Origin: an uncultured Lacibacter sp. | GTDB taxonomy: Bacteria > Bacteroidota > Bacteroidia > Chitinophagales > Chitinophagaceae | Length of the DNA stretch: 22,029 nucleotides | Direction: 5' to 3' | NCBI RefSeq assembly: GCF_946479605.1 | Contig: NZ_CAMLGT010000030.1 | Location: forward strand, 1 to 22,029 | Notes under the pieces: model-generated | What the model saw: the letters and a program-made list of their open reading frames with translations, nothing else | Told to the model about the DNA's origin: nothing | Databases searched by the model: none | Translations under genes and position numbers: made by a program | Shown: positions 14,104 to 21,227 of the stretch, in pieces | Numbering within the stretch: position 1 is the stretch's first letter | Layout: every line of letters begins with the position of its first letter

Positions 14104-15336
14104 CTACGCCACTTTCAACATACCAAGTTTGCTCTTGTCAAACTTATGTACTGCATAATCAAGTGTAAGATGGAATTGTTTTTCCTCACTGCCCGGTAAG
14201 TCAAACATTGCATCGGTTAAAATACTTTCGCAGATACTACGTAAGCCACGTGCACCCAATTTGTACTCCATAGCTTTTGCCACCATAAAATCATACACAT
14301 CATTATCAACAATCAGTTCAATGCCTTCCAGCTCAAACAGTTTTTTGTATTGTTTAATGAGTGCATTCTTTGGCGTAACAAGAATTTCACGGAGTGTTTC
14401 TGCATCAAGCGGATTGAGATAGGTAACAACCGGTAAACGGCCCAGCAGCTCAGGAATAAGGCCAAAGCTTTTCAGATCCTGTGCATTTACATACTGCAGA
14501 AGGTTCTTCTTCATATGCTCCTGTTCTTCTTTGTTTACATTAAAACCAATGGCATTGGTGTTAACACGGCGTGCAATCACTTTATCAATACCATCAAACG
14601 CACCACCGCAAATAAAGAGAATGTTTTGTGTGTTGATCTTGATGAGCTTTTGCTCCGGATGTTTACGTCCGCCTTGTGGTGGAACCAATACTTCTGTTCC
14701 TTCGAGCAATTTCAACATACCTTGCTGCACACCTTCACCACTTACATCACGTGTAATAGAAGGGTTGTCGCCTTTACGTGCAATTTTATCGATCTCATCA
14801 ATATAGACGATACCCTTTTCTGCAGCAGCTACGTCGTAGTTACAAACCTGTAACAAACGGGTAAGAATACTTTCCACATCTTCGCCCACATAACCGGCTT
14901 CTGTAAATACAGTCGCATCAACAATAGCAAAAGGAACATTCAGAAGTTTGGCAATTGTTTTTGCAAGTAAGGTTTTACCGGTACCGGTTTCGCCCACCAT
15001 TACAATATTGCTTTTCTCAATTTCTATTTCGCTTTCTGCTTTTTGTTTTAAACGTTTGTAGTGATTGTAAACTGCAACTGCCAGTGTTTTCTTGGCTTCA
15101 TCCTGACCAATGATGTATTCATCAAGGAAGCGTTTGATCTCTACCGGTTTTTTAACGTTGAGTTTAAAGCTGGAAGTGGTTGCTTCATTGCGGAGCAGCA
15201 ACTCCTGTGCAATGATCTCCTGTGCATGTTCTACGCAGTTTTCACAGATATGTCCTTCCTGCCCGGCAATCAGGATCTTTACCTCATCCCTGCTGCGGCC
15301 ACAAAAAGAACAGTGCAACATATTGTTTTTCGCCAT
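14104..15336 (-). CDS. clpX: ATP-dependent Clp protease ATP-binding subunit ClpX
   Basis: ClpX is the hexameric AAA+ unfoldase that feeds tagged proteins into ClpP. The 410 residues carry an N-terminal zinc-binding domain (Cys9, Cys12, Cys31, Cys34), Walker A GETGTGKT (115-122), the pore loop GYVGEDVE (149-156), Walker B VYIDEID (177-183), the RKH loop (224-226) and sensor-2 GARGLR (361-366). The ClpP-docking IGF tripeptide is present at 263-265 (NAIGFNV). All known functional elements are therefore intact. The gene lies downstream of the two clpP genes on the same strand but is separated from them by a strong terminator, and has its own -7 box at 15382-15389, so it can be expressed independently. 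Confidence 0.98.
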   Translation of the reverse strand: MAKNNMLHCSFCGRSRDEVKILIAGQEGHICENCVEHAQEIIAQELLLRNEATTSSFKLNVKKPVEIKRFLDEYIIGQDEAKKTLAVAVYNHYKRLKQKAESEIEIEKSNIVMVGETGTGKTLLAKTIAKLLNVPFAIVDATVFTEAGYVGEDVESILTRLLQVCNYDVAAAEKGIVYIDEIDKIARKGDNPSITRDVSGEGVQQGMLKLLEGTEVLVPPQGGRKHPEQKLIKINTQNILFICGGAFDGIDKVIARRVNTNAIGFNVNKEEQEHMKKNLLQYVNAQDLKSFGLIPELLGRLPVVTYLNPLDAETLREILVTPKNALIKQYKKLFELEGIELIVDNDVYDFMVAKAMEYKLGARGLRSICESILTDAMFDLPGSEEKQFHLTLDYAVHKFDKSKLGMLKVA

Positions 15337-15381
15337 TTTGAAATGGATTTTTCAGGTTGGTTTGGTTATACAAAGCCAACT

Positions 15382-15389
15382 CAAAGATA
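15382..15389 (-). promoter_or_regulatory. -7 box for clpX
   Basis: TATCTTTG on the minus strand matches TAnnTTTG exactly. It lies between the clpP terminator and the clpX ATG, giving a leader of roughly 40 bases. No perfect TTG lies 19-21 bases upstream; that region is A/T-rich (TTAATTAAAAAG). Confidence 0.5.
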
Positions 15390-15421
15390 ATAATGCTTTT
15401 TAATTAAGGTAGTAGAATGAT

Positions 15422-15459
15422 AAAAAAGGGATGGAATACTACAAGTTTCCATCCCTTTT
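15422..15459 (-). terminator. Rho-independent terminator of the clpP pair
   Basis: AAAAGGGATGGAA (15424-15436) and TTCCATCCCTTTT (15447-15459) form a perfect 13-pair stem with a 10-base loop; on the minus strand it ends in a run of T. It is 19 bases beyond the stop codon of the second clpP gene and separates clpP from clpX. Confidence 0.92.
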
Positions 15460-15477
15460 GCTGCTGTAAATAATTGA

Positions 15478-16104
15478 CTACAGCTTATCTAAGATGCCAT
15501 CCACGATGCCGTATTTCACAGCTTCGTTGGCATCCATCCAGTAATCACGGTCAAAATCTTTTAACACCTGCTCAACTGTTTTGCCGCAGTTTTCTGCAAG
15601 TATTTTAGCGCCCATTTCCTTTGTTTTGGCAATTTGTGCTGCAATGATCTCAAGATCTGCACTGGTGCCTTGTGCACCACCAATGCTTGGCTGGTGGATC
15701 ATTACTTCTCCACTCGGGAAAATGTAACGCTTACCTTTTGTACCACCGCTCAACAGGATAGAACCCATTGATGCAGCCATACCCATACAGATTGTACTAA
15801 CAGGTGAGCTGATGAGTTGCATGGTATCATAAATAACCATACCGCTTGTTACCACACCACCGGGGCTGTTGATATAGAGTTTAATTTCTTCACCTGGTTT
15901 TACTGCATCTAAGTACAGCAGTTTGTTGACGATCTCTTTTGCAGAGTTATCGTGCACAACACCCCAGAAAAATATCTTGCGCTGTTCTAAAAATTTCTTG
16001 TTGTATGGACCAAAGGCAGCCGTTAAGTTTTCAAACGGGTTTTCTTTTGGCTCATCTTCTTCATCTTCGAAACGAACAGGAAACTGTAAATTATATTGCT
16101 TCAT
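15478..16104 (-). CDS. clpP: ClpP protease subunit, second paralog
   Basis: This is a 208-residue ClpP serine peptidase subunit. The catalytic triad is Ser112 (GMAASMGS), His137 (MIHQPSIGG) and Asp187 (DFDRDYWM), all present. The handle region LYINSPGGVVTSGMVIYDTM is standard. The N-terminal 35 residues differ from ordinary ClpP: an acidic stretch, FEDEEDEPKENPFENL, stands where the propeptide and axial loops usually begin. It starts 20 bases after the upstream paralog, so both form one transcription unit ending at the hairpin at 15422-15459. The two paralogs are clearly diverged, including at the N-terminus and around residues 41-60 (FFWGVVHDNSAKEIVNKLL against IIFMGEPVNDYVANIVTAQ). Confidence 0.95.
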   Translation of the reverse strand: MKQYNLQFPVRFEDEEDEPKENPFENLTAAFGPYNKKFLEQRKIFFWGVVHDNSAKEIVNKLLYLDAVKPGEEIKLYINSPGGVVTSGMVIYDTMQLISSPVSTICMGMAASMGSILLSGGTKGKRYIFPSGEVMIHQPSIGGAQGTSADLEIIAAQIAKTKEMGAKILAENCGKTVEQVLKDFDRDYWMDANEAVKYGIVDGILDKL

Positions 16105-16124
16105 TGTTGTAACTGTTTTGAGGT

Positions 16125-16820
16125 TTAGCTGTCTTTTGATTTACGTGGATTCATTACCAGTACTTCATCAACAAGTCCATATTCTTTTGCTTCGGCAGCT
16201 GTCATCCAGAAATCACGGTCGCTGTCTTCTTTTACTTTTTCAAAAGGCTGACCACTGTGGTAAGAAATGATTTCATACAGTTCTTCTTTCAGTTTCTTCA
16301 CTTCATTTACCATGATCTGTATGTCTGTTGCCTGGCCACCCGCACCACCATAAGGTTGATGCAGCATAATGCGTGAATGTTTCAGAGCGGTACGCTTACC
16401 GGCTGTACCTGCACACATCAGCACTGCACCCATACTTGCCGCCATACCAATGGTAATGGTGCTTACATCGGGGGTGATGTACTGCATGGTATCATAAATA
16501 CCAAGACCGGCATAAATACTGCCGCCCGGGCTGTTGATGTACATCTGTATATCACGTGTGCGGTCGGTACTTTCTAAAAACAATAACTGTGCAGTTACAA
16601 TGTTTGCAACATAATCATTAACAGGTTCGCCCATGAAAATGATACGGTCCATCATTAAACGTGAAAAAACATCCATGCTGGCTACGTTCAGCGGACGCTC
16701 TTCAATAATGTATGGCGTAAGATTAGTAGGGGTGAAAGCGTTTTGATAATTGTGCAAAGTTGCGCCGGAGATACCACGGTGTTTCACGGCGTATTTCTCA
16801 AATTCTTTATTCAAATCCAT
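16125..16820 (-). CDS. clpP: ClpP protease subunit, first paralog
   Basis: This 231-residue ClpP has the complete triad Ser129 (GMAASMG), His154 (MLHQPYGGAGGQ) and Asp203 (DSDRDFWM). The segment TPYIIEERPLNVASMDVFS is closer to the usual ClpP axial-loop and N-terminal region (compare the [20 protein letters not shown] type). A 35-residue N-terminal extension with propeptide character precedes it. The C-terminus ends in a basic tail (NPRKSKDS). It is the upstream member of the clpP pair. It resembles the standard housekeeping ClpP more than the downstream gene does. I did not find a convincing -33/-7 pair upstream. Confidence 0.95.
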   Translation of the reverse strand: MDLNKEFEKYAVKHRGISGATLHNYQNAFTPTNLTPYIIEERPLNVASMDVFSRLMMDRIIFMGEPVNDYVANIVTAQLLFLESTDRTRDIQMYINSPGGSIYAGLGIYDTMQYITPDVSTITIGMAASMGAVLMCAGTAGKRTALKHSRIMLHQPYGGAGGQATDIQIMVNEVKKLKEELYEIISYHSGQPFEKVKEDSDRDFWMTAAEAKEYGLVDEVLVMNPRKSKDS

Positions 16821-17128
16821 AATCGTTTATTTTCCGGTTTGAAGTTAAGGGAATCGTTTGGAATAGGAACCAACAGGAATATTTACAACCCAAGTTAGTG
16901 ATGGATCATGAAAAAAGATCGCATTGATTCTTCCTGGCTCAAAAGCCCGCAATAAAATTGCAGTTTAGCTTTTTCAAATACCATGCAAGCTGCAAAAGCA
17001 GGACATTAAGGCAGAACGCAAGTCGAAAGTGGGAAGTGGAAAGTAGAAAGTTGTTGTAGGTCGGTTATTATGGCTGGGTTTATTGCAGATTTTAGATTTT
17101 ACATGCTTGCTCAATCCAAGACTAAATG
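16821..17128. other. Non-coding gap upstream of the clpP pair
   Basis: This gap between the clpP start and the tig terminator holds no credible gene. It must contain the clpP promoter; a near-match TAACTTGG on the minus strand near 16896-16903 and TAACTTCA near 16841-16848 are the only candidates, and neither has a good upstream TTG. The AAGTGGGAAGTGG-type repeat lies at 17020-17053. I see no tRNA or riboswitch-like fold. Confidence 0.5.
17020..17053. repeat. Degenerate AAGTGG-word tandem repeat
   Basis: The run consists of AAGTCGA, AAGTGGG, AAGTGGA, AAGTAGA and AAGTTG, five consecutive copies of a 7-base unit AAGTnGA with small changes. It is non-coding, and lies in the gap upstream of clpP. 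Confidence 0.65.
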
Positions 17129-17159
17129 AAAAGCCCGCTGTTCTTAACAGCGGGCTTTT
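17129..17159 (-). terminator. Rho-independent terminator of tig
   Basis: AAAAGCCCGCTGTT (17129-17142) and AACAGCGGGCTTTT (17146-17159) form a perfect 14-pair stem with a 3-base loop, flanked by T on the minus strand. The symmetrical A/T ends would let it act in both directions. It lies 35 bases after the tig stop codon. Confidence 0.93.
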
Positions 17160-17163
17160 CTAT

Positions 17164-17194
17164 TTCGTACATCCAACTTCGTACCTCGTAATTA
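17164..17194. repeat. TACGAAGTTGGA element between tig stop and terminator
   Basis: The plus strand here reads TTCGTACATCCAACTTCGTA followed by CCTCGTAATTA. The core TCCAACTTCGTA (17172-17183) is identical to 14078-14089 behind clpX. On the transcribed strand it is a series of TACGA words. Confidence 0.5.
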
Positions 17195-18568
17195 CTAATG
17201 ATGGTGATGTTGGTGCTCTTCGTTCATTTTAATAAACTCTTCAGAGCTGATCTCTTTTTCATCTTTCTTTACCTGGCCTTCTGCCCACACAAACACTTTT
17301 TCAGTAACAAGGCGGCGGTAAGTCTGATCAACCTGCTGTTCATCTTTCAATAAACCATCAACATACTGATCTAACCATTCCAGGTTGCCATCACCAAGGC
17401 TCATACTGCCGAAATAGCTTAACACCTGCTGGCGCATACTTTCTTTCAGTTCTTCCTGTGTAACGTCCAGTTTATTTTCAGTAATGATCTTATCCGTGAT
17501 CAATGTCCAGCGGAGCTGGTTGTTGAAGGTTGGAAACTCAGCTTCCACTTCTTCAGCCGACTTTGGTTTTTCGCCGGAAGTAGCCAACCATTTTTTCAGG
17601 AAGCTTTCAGGCAGTTCCATTTTTGTATCATCTAACAATACATGGTACAGGTGGTGCTGGATCTGGTTGCTGCTTTGGCGATCCCAGTAAGCCTGGATAT
17701 CGGCTTCAACAGCTGCACGGAAATCAGCTTCAGTTGTAATGTCTTTACCGGGTAAAGCTTCTTTAAAAAACTCTTCGTTCAATTCACGCTTCTCAATCAA
17801 ACCAACCTTTGTGATGGTGAGTTTGAAATTTTTTCCTTCTGCTTCAGCAGCATCTTTCAAACCAAGATCACTCACTACCCAGTTGCGTTCTTTTTCTTCA
17901 AATGCATCGGCCAGTGTAATCACAATGGTATCGTCTTTCTTTTTACCCTGCAGCTGAGTGCGGTAAGCAGGTGTAAAATACTTAACCAGGAGAGAGTTGT
18001 CTTTTTTAGTACCGCCTTCAACCACATTACCTTCTGCATCGCTTTCTTCAAACGTCAGGTTCAGCACATTGTCGTCGCTGTTTACGGCTTCCGGTTCGGT
18101 CATTTTACCGAAACGGGTTTGCAGGCGCTCAATTTCTTCGTTCACCATGTCGGCCGTAGCTTTTACACGATAGTATGGAGCACTGATGTTGCCAAGGTTG
18201 ATCTCAAACGCAGGCTTCAAACCAATTTCAAAATCAAAGCTGTAATCAGCCGGTTGATCCATGTTTGGTTTAAACTCCGTATTGGTAAGAGGAAGTGGCT
18301 GGGCAAAAATGTCCAGTTTCTCATTTACCAGGTAATCGTTCAATCCTTTTTCAATATTGCGGATCACTTCTTCGGTAAAAATACCGGGGCCATACATCTT
18401 CTTCACCATTCCGGCAGGAACCATGCCTTTACGGAAGCCGGGAATATTCGCCTGCTTGCTATACGTTTTCAATGTTTTTTCAAACGCAGGAAAATATTCT
18501 TCCTTGGTGATCTTTACAGTGAGTTTGTCATTTAACAACCCAATGTTTTCTCTTGTTACTGTTGCCAT
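17195..18568 (-). CDS. tig: Trigger factor, ribosome-associated chaperone
   Basis: Trigger factor binds the ribosome exit tunnel through its N-terminal domain and shields nascent chains. The 457 residues begin MATVTRENIGLLNDKLTVKI, and the ribosome-binding signature GFRKG is at residues 44-48 (IPGFRKGMVP). The middle region (about 155-255), where other trigger factors have an FKBP-type prolyl isomerase, is only weakly similar to that fold, which appears common in Bacteroidota. The C-terminal helical arms follow (LPESFLKKWLATSGEKPKSA). The protein ends in a natural His-rich tail, EEHQHHHH. The gene is the first protein gene downstream of tRNA-Leu on the same strand, and ends at a strong terminator. 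Confidence 0.95.
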   Translation of the reverse strand: MATVTRENIGLLNDKLTVKITKEEYFPAFEKTLKTYSKQANIPGFRKGMVPAGMVKKMYGPGIFTEEVIRNIEKGLNDYLVNEKLDIFAQPLPLTNTEFKPNMDQPADYSFDFEIGLKPAFEINLGNISAPYYRVKATADMVNEEIERLQTRFGKMTEPEAVNSDDNVLNLTFEESDAEGNVVEGGTKKDNSLLVKYFTPAYRTQLQGKKKDDTIVITLADAFEEKERNWVVSDLGLKDAAEAEGKNFKLTITKVGLIEKRELNEEFFKEALPGKDITTEADFRAAVEADIQAYWDRQSSNQIQHHLYHVLLDDTKMELPESFLKKWLATSGEKPKSAEEVEAEFPTFNNQLRWTLITDKIITENKLDVTQEELKESMRQQVLSYFGSMSLGDGNLEWLDQYVDGLLKDEQQVDQTYRRLVTEKVFVWAEGQVKKDEKEISSEEFIKMNEEHQHHHH

Positions 18569-18596
18569 AAATAGCGTTGAACGTTTAAATGTTTAA

Positions 18597-18646
18597 AGTT
18601 TAAGGTTTAACAGCACGTTGAAACGTTTAACATTAAACCTTAAACT
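18597..18646. repeat. 14-base inverted repeat between tRNA-Leu and tig
   Basis: AGTTTAAGGTTTAA (18597-18610) pairs perfectly with TTAAACCTTAAACT (18633-18646) across a 22-base loop. The loop contains a small second stem, CGTT-GA-AACG. The surrounding bases repeat the words GTTTAAA and GTTTAA. The stem is A/T-rich with no T run suited to termination. Confidence 0.65.
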
Positions 18647-18658
18647 GTAGTTGTTTTG

Positions 18659-18740
18659 TCCGGATGGAGGGACTCGAACCCCCACACCTCACGGCATCAG
18701 ATCCTAAGTCTGACGTGTCTACCAATTTCACCACATCCGG
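18659..18740 (-). tRNA. tRNA-Leu, anticodon UAG
   Basis: The 82-base gene folds as a type II tRNA. The acceptor stem is CCGGATG (18740-18734) with CATCCGG (18666-18660), and the D stem is GTG/CAC with a GG-containing loop. The anticodon stem TCAGA/TCTGA encloses loop CTTAGGA, with anticodon TAG at 18706-18704. A long variable arm (TGCCGTGAGGTGT) and a T arm with TTCGAGT follow. The discriminator base is A. The terminal CCA is not encoded (ACA follows). It would read CUA and other CUN leucine codons. It lies 90 bases upstream of tig on the same strand and may share a transcript with it. Confidence 0.96.
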
Positions 18741-18834
18741 AAGAGCGAACATCCAATCTTCAAAATCCAAATTTCAGTACTGCTGTGAGCGTTGAATATT
18801 GGTTTTTGTTGGTTGGACCTTTTTAAAATGGTTT

Positions 18835-18843
18835 GCAAAGGTA
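18835..18843 (-). promoter_or_regulatory. -7 box for tRNA-Leu (and perhaps tig)
   Basis: TACCTTTGC on the minus strand fits TAnnTTTG. It would give a precursor leader of about 85-90 bases before the tRNA. It sits just upstream of rel on the opposite strand, and therefore argues that rel does not start as far upstream as 18799. Confidence 0.45.
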
Positions 18844-18900
18844 GGGGGTTTCAGCATTTCATGCGTTTTGGAAAACCTGTTTTTCGTAAATTCGCATTTA

Positions 18901-21138
18901 CTGGACTCAACAATTAACATACCGACCTATACCCTTACCCCGGAACAGGAAAAAAAGGAAATCCTTCGCCATTACCGTAGTTTGTTACGTTCGCTCAAAA
19001 CGAAGTTGAAAAAAGGCGATAAGGAACTGGTGCGTATTGCCTTTGAAATGGCGGCGGAAGCCCACCAGACCATGCGCCGCAAAAGCGGTGAACCTTATAT
19101 CCTGCATCCGCTGGCAGTGGCACAGATATGCGTGGAAGAAATAGGCCTCGGTGTGCGTTCAACCATTTGTGCTTTGCTGCACGATACGGTGGAGGACACC
19201 GATATTACGCTTGAAGATATTGCCCGTGAGTTTGGAAACGAGATTGCCCGTATTATTGATGGACTCACGAAGATCTCTACAGTTGTAGATGCCAACTCCA
19301 CGCAGCAGGCAGAAAATTTCAAAAAAATATTACTGACGCTTACCGATGATCCCCGTGTGATCCTGATAAAGCTGGCTGACCGCCTGCACAATATGCGGAC
19401 ACTGGACAGTATGAAGCGGGAAAAACAACTGAAGATATCCAGCGAAACAGTATATGTCTATGCACCGCTGGCACATCGTCTTGGTTTGTATAACATCAAA
19501 ACCGAGATGGAAGACCTGTCCATGAAGTACCTGGAGCCGGATACCTATAAAGAAATTGCACGTAAGCTTAGTGAAACCAAACGGGAAAGAAGCCGTTATA
19601 TCAATGAGTTTGTAAAACCAATAAAGGAAAAACTTGAACGTGCAGGTTTCCAGAGTTTTGAATTGTATGGCCGTCCTAAGTCCATTCACTCCATTTCCAA
19701 TAAAATCAAAAAGAAAGGCGTAACGTTTGAAGAAGTGTACGATCTGTTTGCCATCCGCATCATCATCGATTCTCCGCACGAAAGAGAGAAAGAAGATTGC
19801 TGGAAAGCATATTCAATTGTAACGGATATGTACACACCGTCGCCTGAGCGCTTGCGTGACTGGCTGAGTAATCCGAAAAGCAATGGTTACGAAGCGTTAC
19901 ACACAACCGTAATGGGGCCGCAGGGTAAATGGGTGGAAGTGCAGATACGCACCAAGCGGATGAATGAAATTGCAGAGAAAGGTTTGGCGGCGCACTGGAA
20001 ATACAAAGAAGGTACAGGCGATGAAGACCGTTTTGATAAATGGTTCCATAATATTCGTGAAGCATTAACAACACAGGACAGCAGTTCCATTGATTTTCTG
20101 CAGGATTTCAAAAGCTCTTTTCTGGCAGAAGAAATTTATGTGTACACACCAAAAGGCGATGTGAAAATGTTGCCCGTTAGTGCAACCGCACTTGATTTTG
20201 CATTTAGTGTGCATAGTGATGTGGGCAGCCGTTGTATTGGTGCAAAAGTGAATCACAAACTGGTGCCTATTGCACACAAGTTGCGTAGCGGCGACCAGAT
20301 AGAAATTATTACCAGCAGCAAACAAAAGCCAAGCGAAGACTGGCTCAGCTTTGTGGTAACGGCCAAAGCCCGCAACAAGATCAAGGATGCATTAAAAGAA
20401 GAAAAGCGGAAAGTAGCCGACGAAGGAAAGTATGTGCTGCAGCGCAAGCTGGAGCAAATGGGAGCATCGTACGATGTGCAGAATGTTGATACGCTTATAC
20501 AGTTCTTTAAAATTCCTTCGCACCTTGAACTGTATTATAAGATCGCTACAAAAACAGTTGACCTGAAAGAGCTGAAAGAGCTGCAGCTGCATGGCGATAA
20601 ATTTGAATTGCCGAAGCCGGTGAAACCGGTTCTTGAACCAAAGCCTGAATACGATCCTAATAAGCCATCGCATAAAGATTCTGAACTCATCATTTTTGGT
20701 GAAAGCAGCGACAGGATCGTGTACACCCTGGCAAACTGTTGTAAGCCCATTCCCGGCGATGATGTATTTGGATTTGTATCAACCGGAAAAGGGTTGATCA
20801 TTCACCGCACCAGTTGCCCCAACGCATCAAGGTTGCTTTCGAACTTTGGCCACCGTGTAGTAAAAACCAAATGGGCCAAGAACAAAGAAATTTCTTTCCT
20901 CACAGGTGTTAAAATCATTGGTGTGGACGATGTGGGTGTAGTGAGCAAGATCACCAACCTCATCAGCAGTGAAATGCGGTTAAACATCAGCGCCATTACC
21001 ATTGAAGCAAAGGAAGGTGTGTTCCAGGGCAATATCAAGTTATTTGTGCATGATAAAGATGAACTGGACGATCTTGTTTCACGCCTGTATAAACTAACGG
21101 GCATTCAGAAAGTGGAGCGTTACGATACTGAGCAATAA
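18901..21138 (+). CDS. Bifunctional (p)ppGpp synthetase/hydrolase Rel/SpoT
   Basis: This long RSH enzyme makes and degrades (p)ppGpp, the stringent response signal. Numbering from 18901 (745 residues): HD hydrolase domain with His69 (YILHPLAVA), His94-Asp95 (LLHDTVEDTD) and Asp160 (KLADRLHNMR); synthetase domain from GRPKSIHSISNKIKKK (257-272) through PERLRDWLSNPKSNGYEALHTT; TGS domain (about 410-472, IYVYTPKGDV); the conserved-cysteine region (ANCCKPIPGDDV, then HRTSCPNA); and a C-terminal ACT domain (from about 667). All hydrolase residues are present, and RLRD takes the place of the RFKD motif of bifunctional enzymes. The frame has no ATG before the hydrolase domain. I place the start at CTG 18901 (LDSTINIPTYTLTPEQE); TTG codons at 18868 and 18799 are alternatives. 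Confidence 0.92.
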   Translation: MDSTINIPTYTLTPEQEKKEILRHYRSLLRSLKTKLKKGDKELVRIAFEMAAEAHQTMRRKSGEPYILHPLAVAQICVEEIGLGVRSTICALLHDTVEDTDITLEDIAREFGNEIARIIDGLTKISTVVDANSTQQAENFKKILLTLTDDPRVILIKLADRLHNMRTLDSMKREKQLKISSETVYVYAPLAHRLGLYNIKTEMEDLSMKYLEPDTYKEIARKLSETKRERSRYINEFVKPIKEKLERAGFQSFELYGRPKSIHSISNKIKKKGVTFEEVYDLFAIRIIIDSPHEREKEDCWKAYSIVTDMYTPSPERLRDWLSNPKSNGYEALHTTVMGPQGKWVEVQIRTKRMNEIAEKGLAAHWKYKEGTGDEDRFDKWFHNIREALTTQDSSSIDFLQDFKSSFLAEEIYVYTPKGDVKMLPVSATALDFAFSVHSDVGSRCIGAKVNHKLVPIAHKLRSGDQIEIITSSKQKPSEDWLSFVVTAKARNKIKDALKEEKRKVADEGKYVLQRKLEQMGASYDVQNVDTLIQFFKIPSHLELYYKIATKTVDLKELKELQLHGDKFELPKPVKPVLEPKPEYDPNKPSHKDSELIIFGESSDRIVYTLANCCKPIPGDDVFGFVSTGKGLIIHRTSCPNASRLLSNFGHRVVKTKWAKNKEISFLTGVKIIGVDDVGVVSKITNLISSEMRLNISAITIEAKEGVFQGNIKLFVHDKDELDDLVSRLYKLTGIQKVERYDTEQ

Positions 21139-21160
21139 TTTCTTTTCCCACACCCGCATT

Positions 21161-21202
21161 TTTTTGCGGCTTGCCCTTTGTATTCTCTTATTTTTGCGGC
21201 TT
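21161..21202. repeat. Direct repeat TTTTTGCGGCTT spanning the purA promoter
   Basis: The 12-base word TTTTTGCGGCTT occurs at 21161-21172 and 21191-21202, exactly 30 bases apart. The second copy overlaps the -7 box. The first copy also forms the right arm of a small hairpin, CCGCA-TTTTTT-TGCGG (21154-21169), directly after rel. Confidence 0.55.
21164..21197 (+). promoter_or_regulatory. purA promoter
   Basis: TTG (21164-21166) is followed after 22 bases by TATTTTTGC (21189-21197), a perfect TAnnTTTG box. The predicted start of transcription, near 21204, leaves a leader of about 24 bases before the ATG at 21228. Confidence 0.5.
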
Positions 21203-21227
21203 CAAAATAATCCTCTCAAACTTTTTT

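Noticed and set aside
14515..14853. Open frames opposite clpX, lpxC and rel
   Set aside because: They lie fully inside well-conserved genes on the other strand and have no recognisable domains or promoters.
17020..17053. CRISPR-like array in the clpP upstream gap
   Set aside because: The units are about 7 bases long without spacers; there are no cas genes in the window.
17195..17220. His tail of trigger factor as a cloning-vector tag
   Set aside because: The tag is only four consecutive His with a Gln-His before it, in genomic context with native terminator; not a standard hexahistidine tag.
21154..21169. CCGCA-TTTTTT-TGCGG as the rel terminator
   Set aside because: The stem has only five pairs with an all-T loop, and the T run is inside, not after, the stem. 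I treat it as part of the purA promoter repeat.
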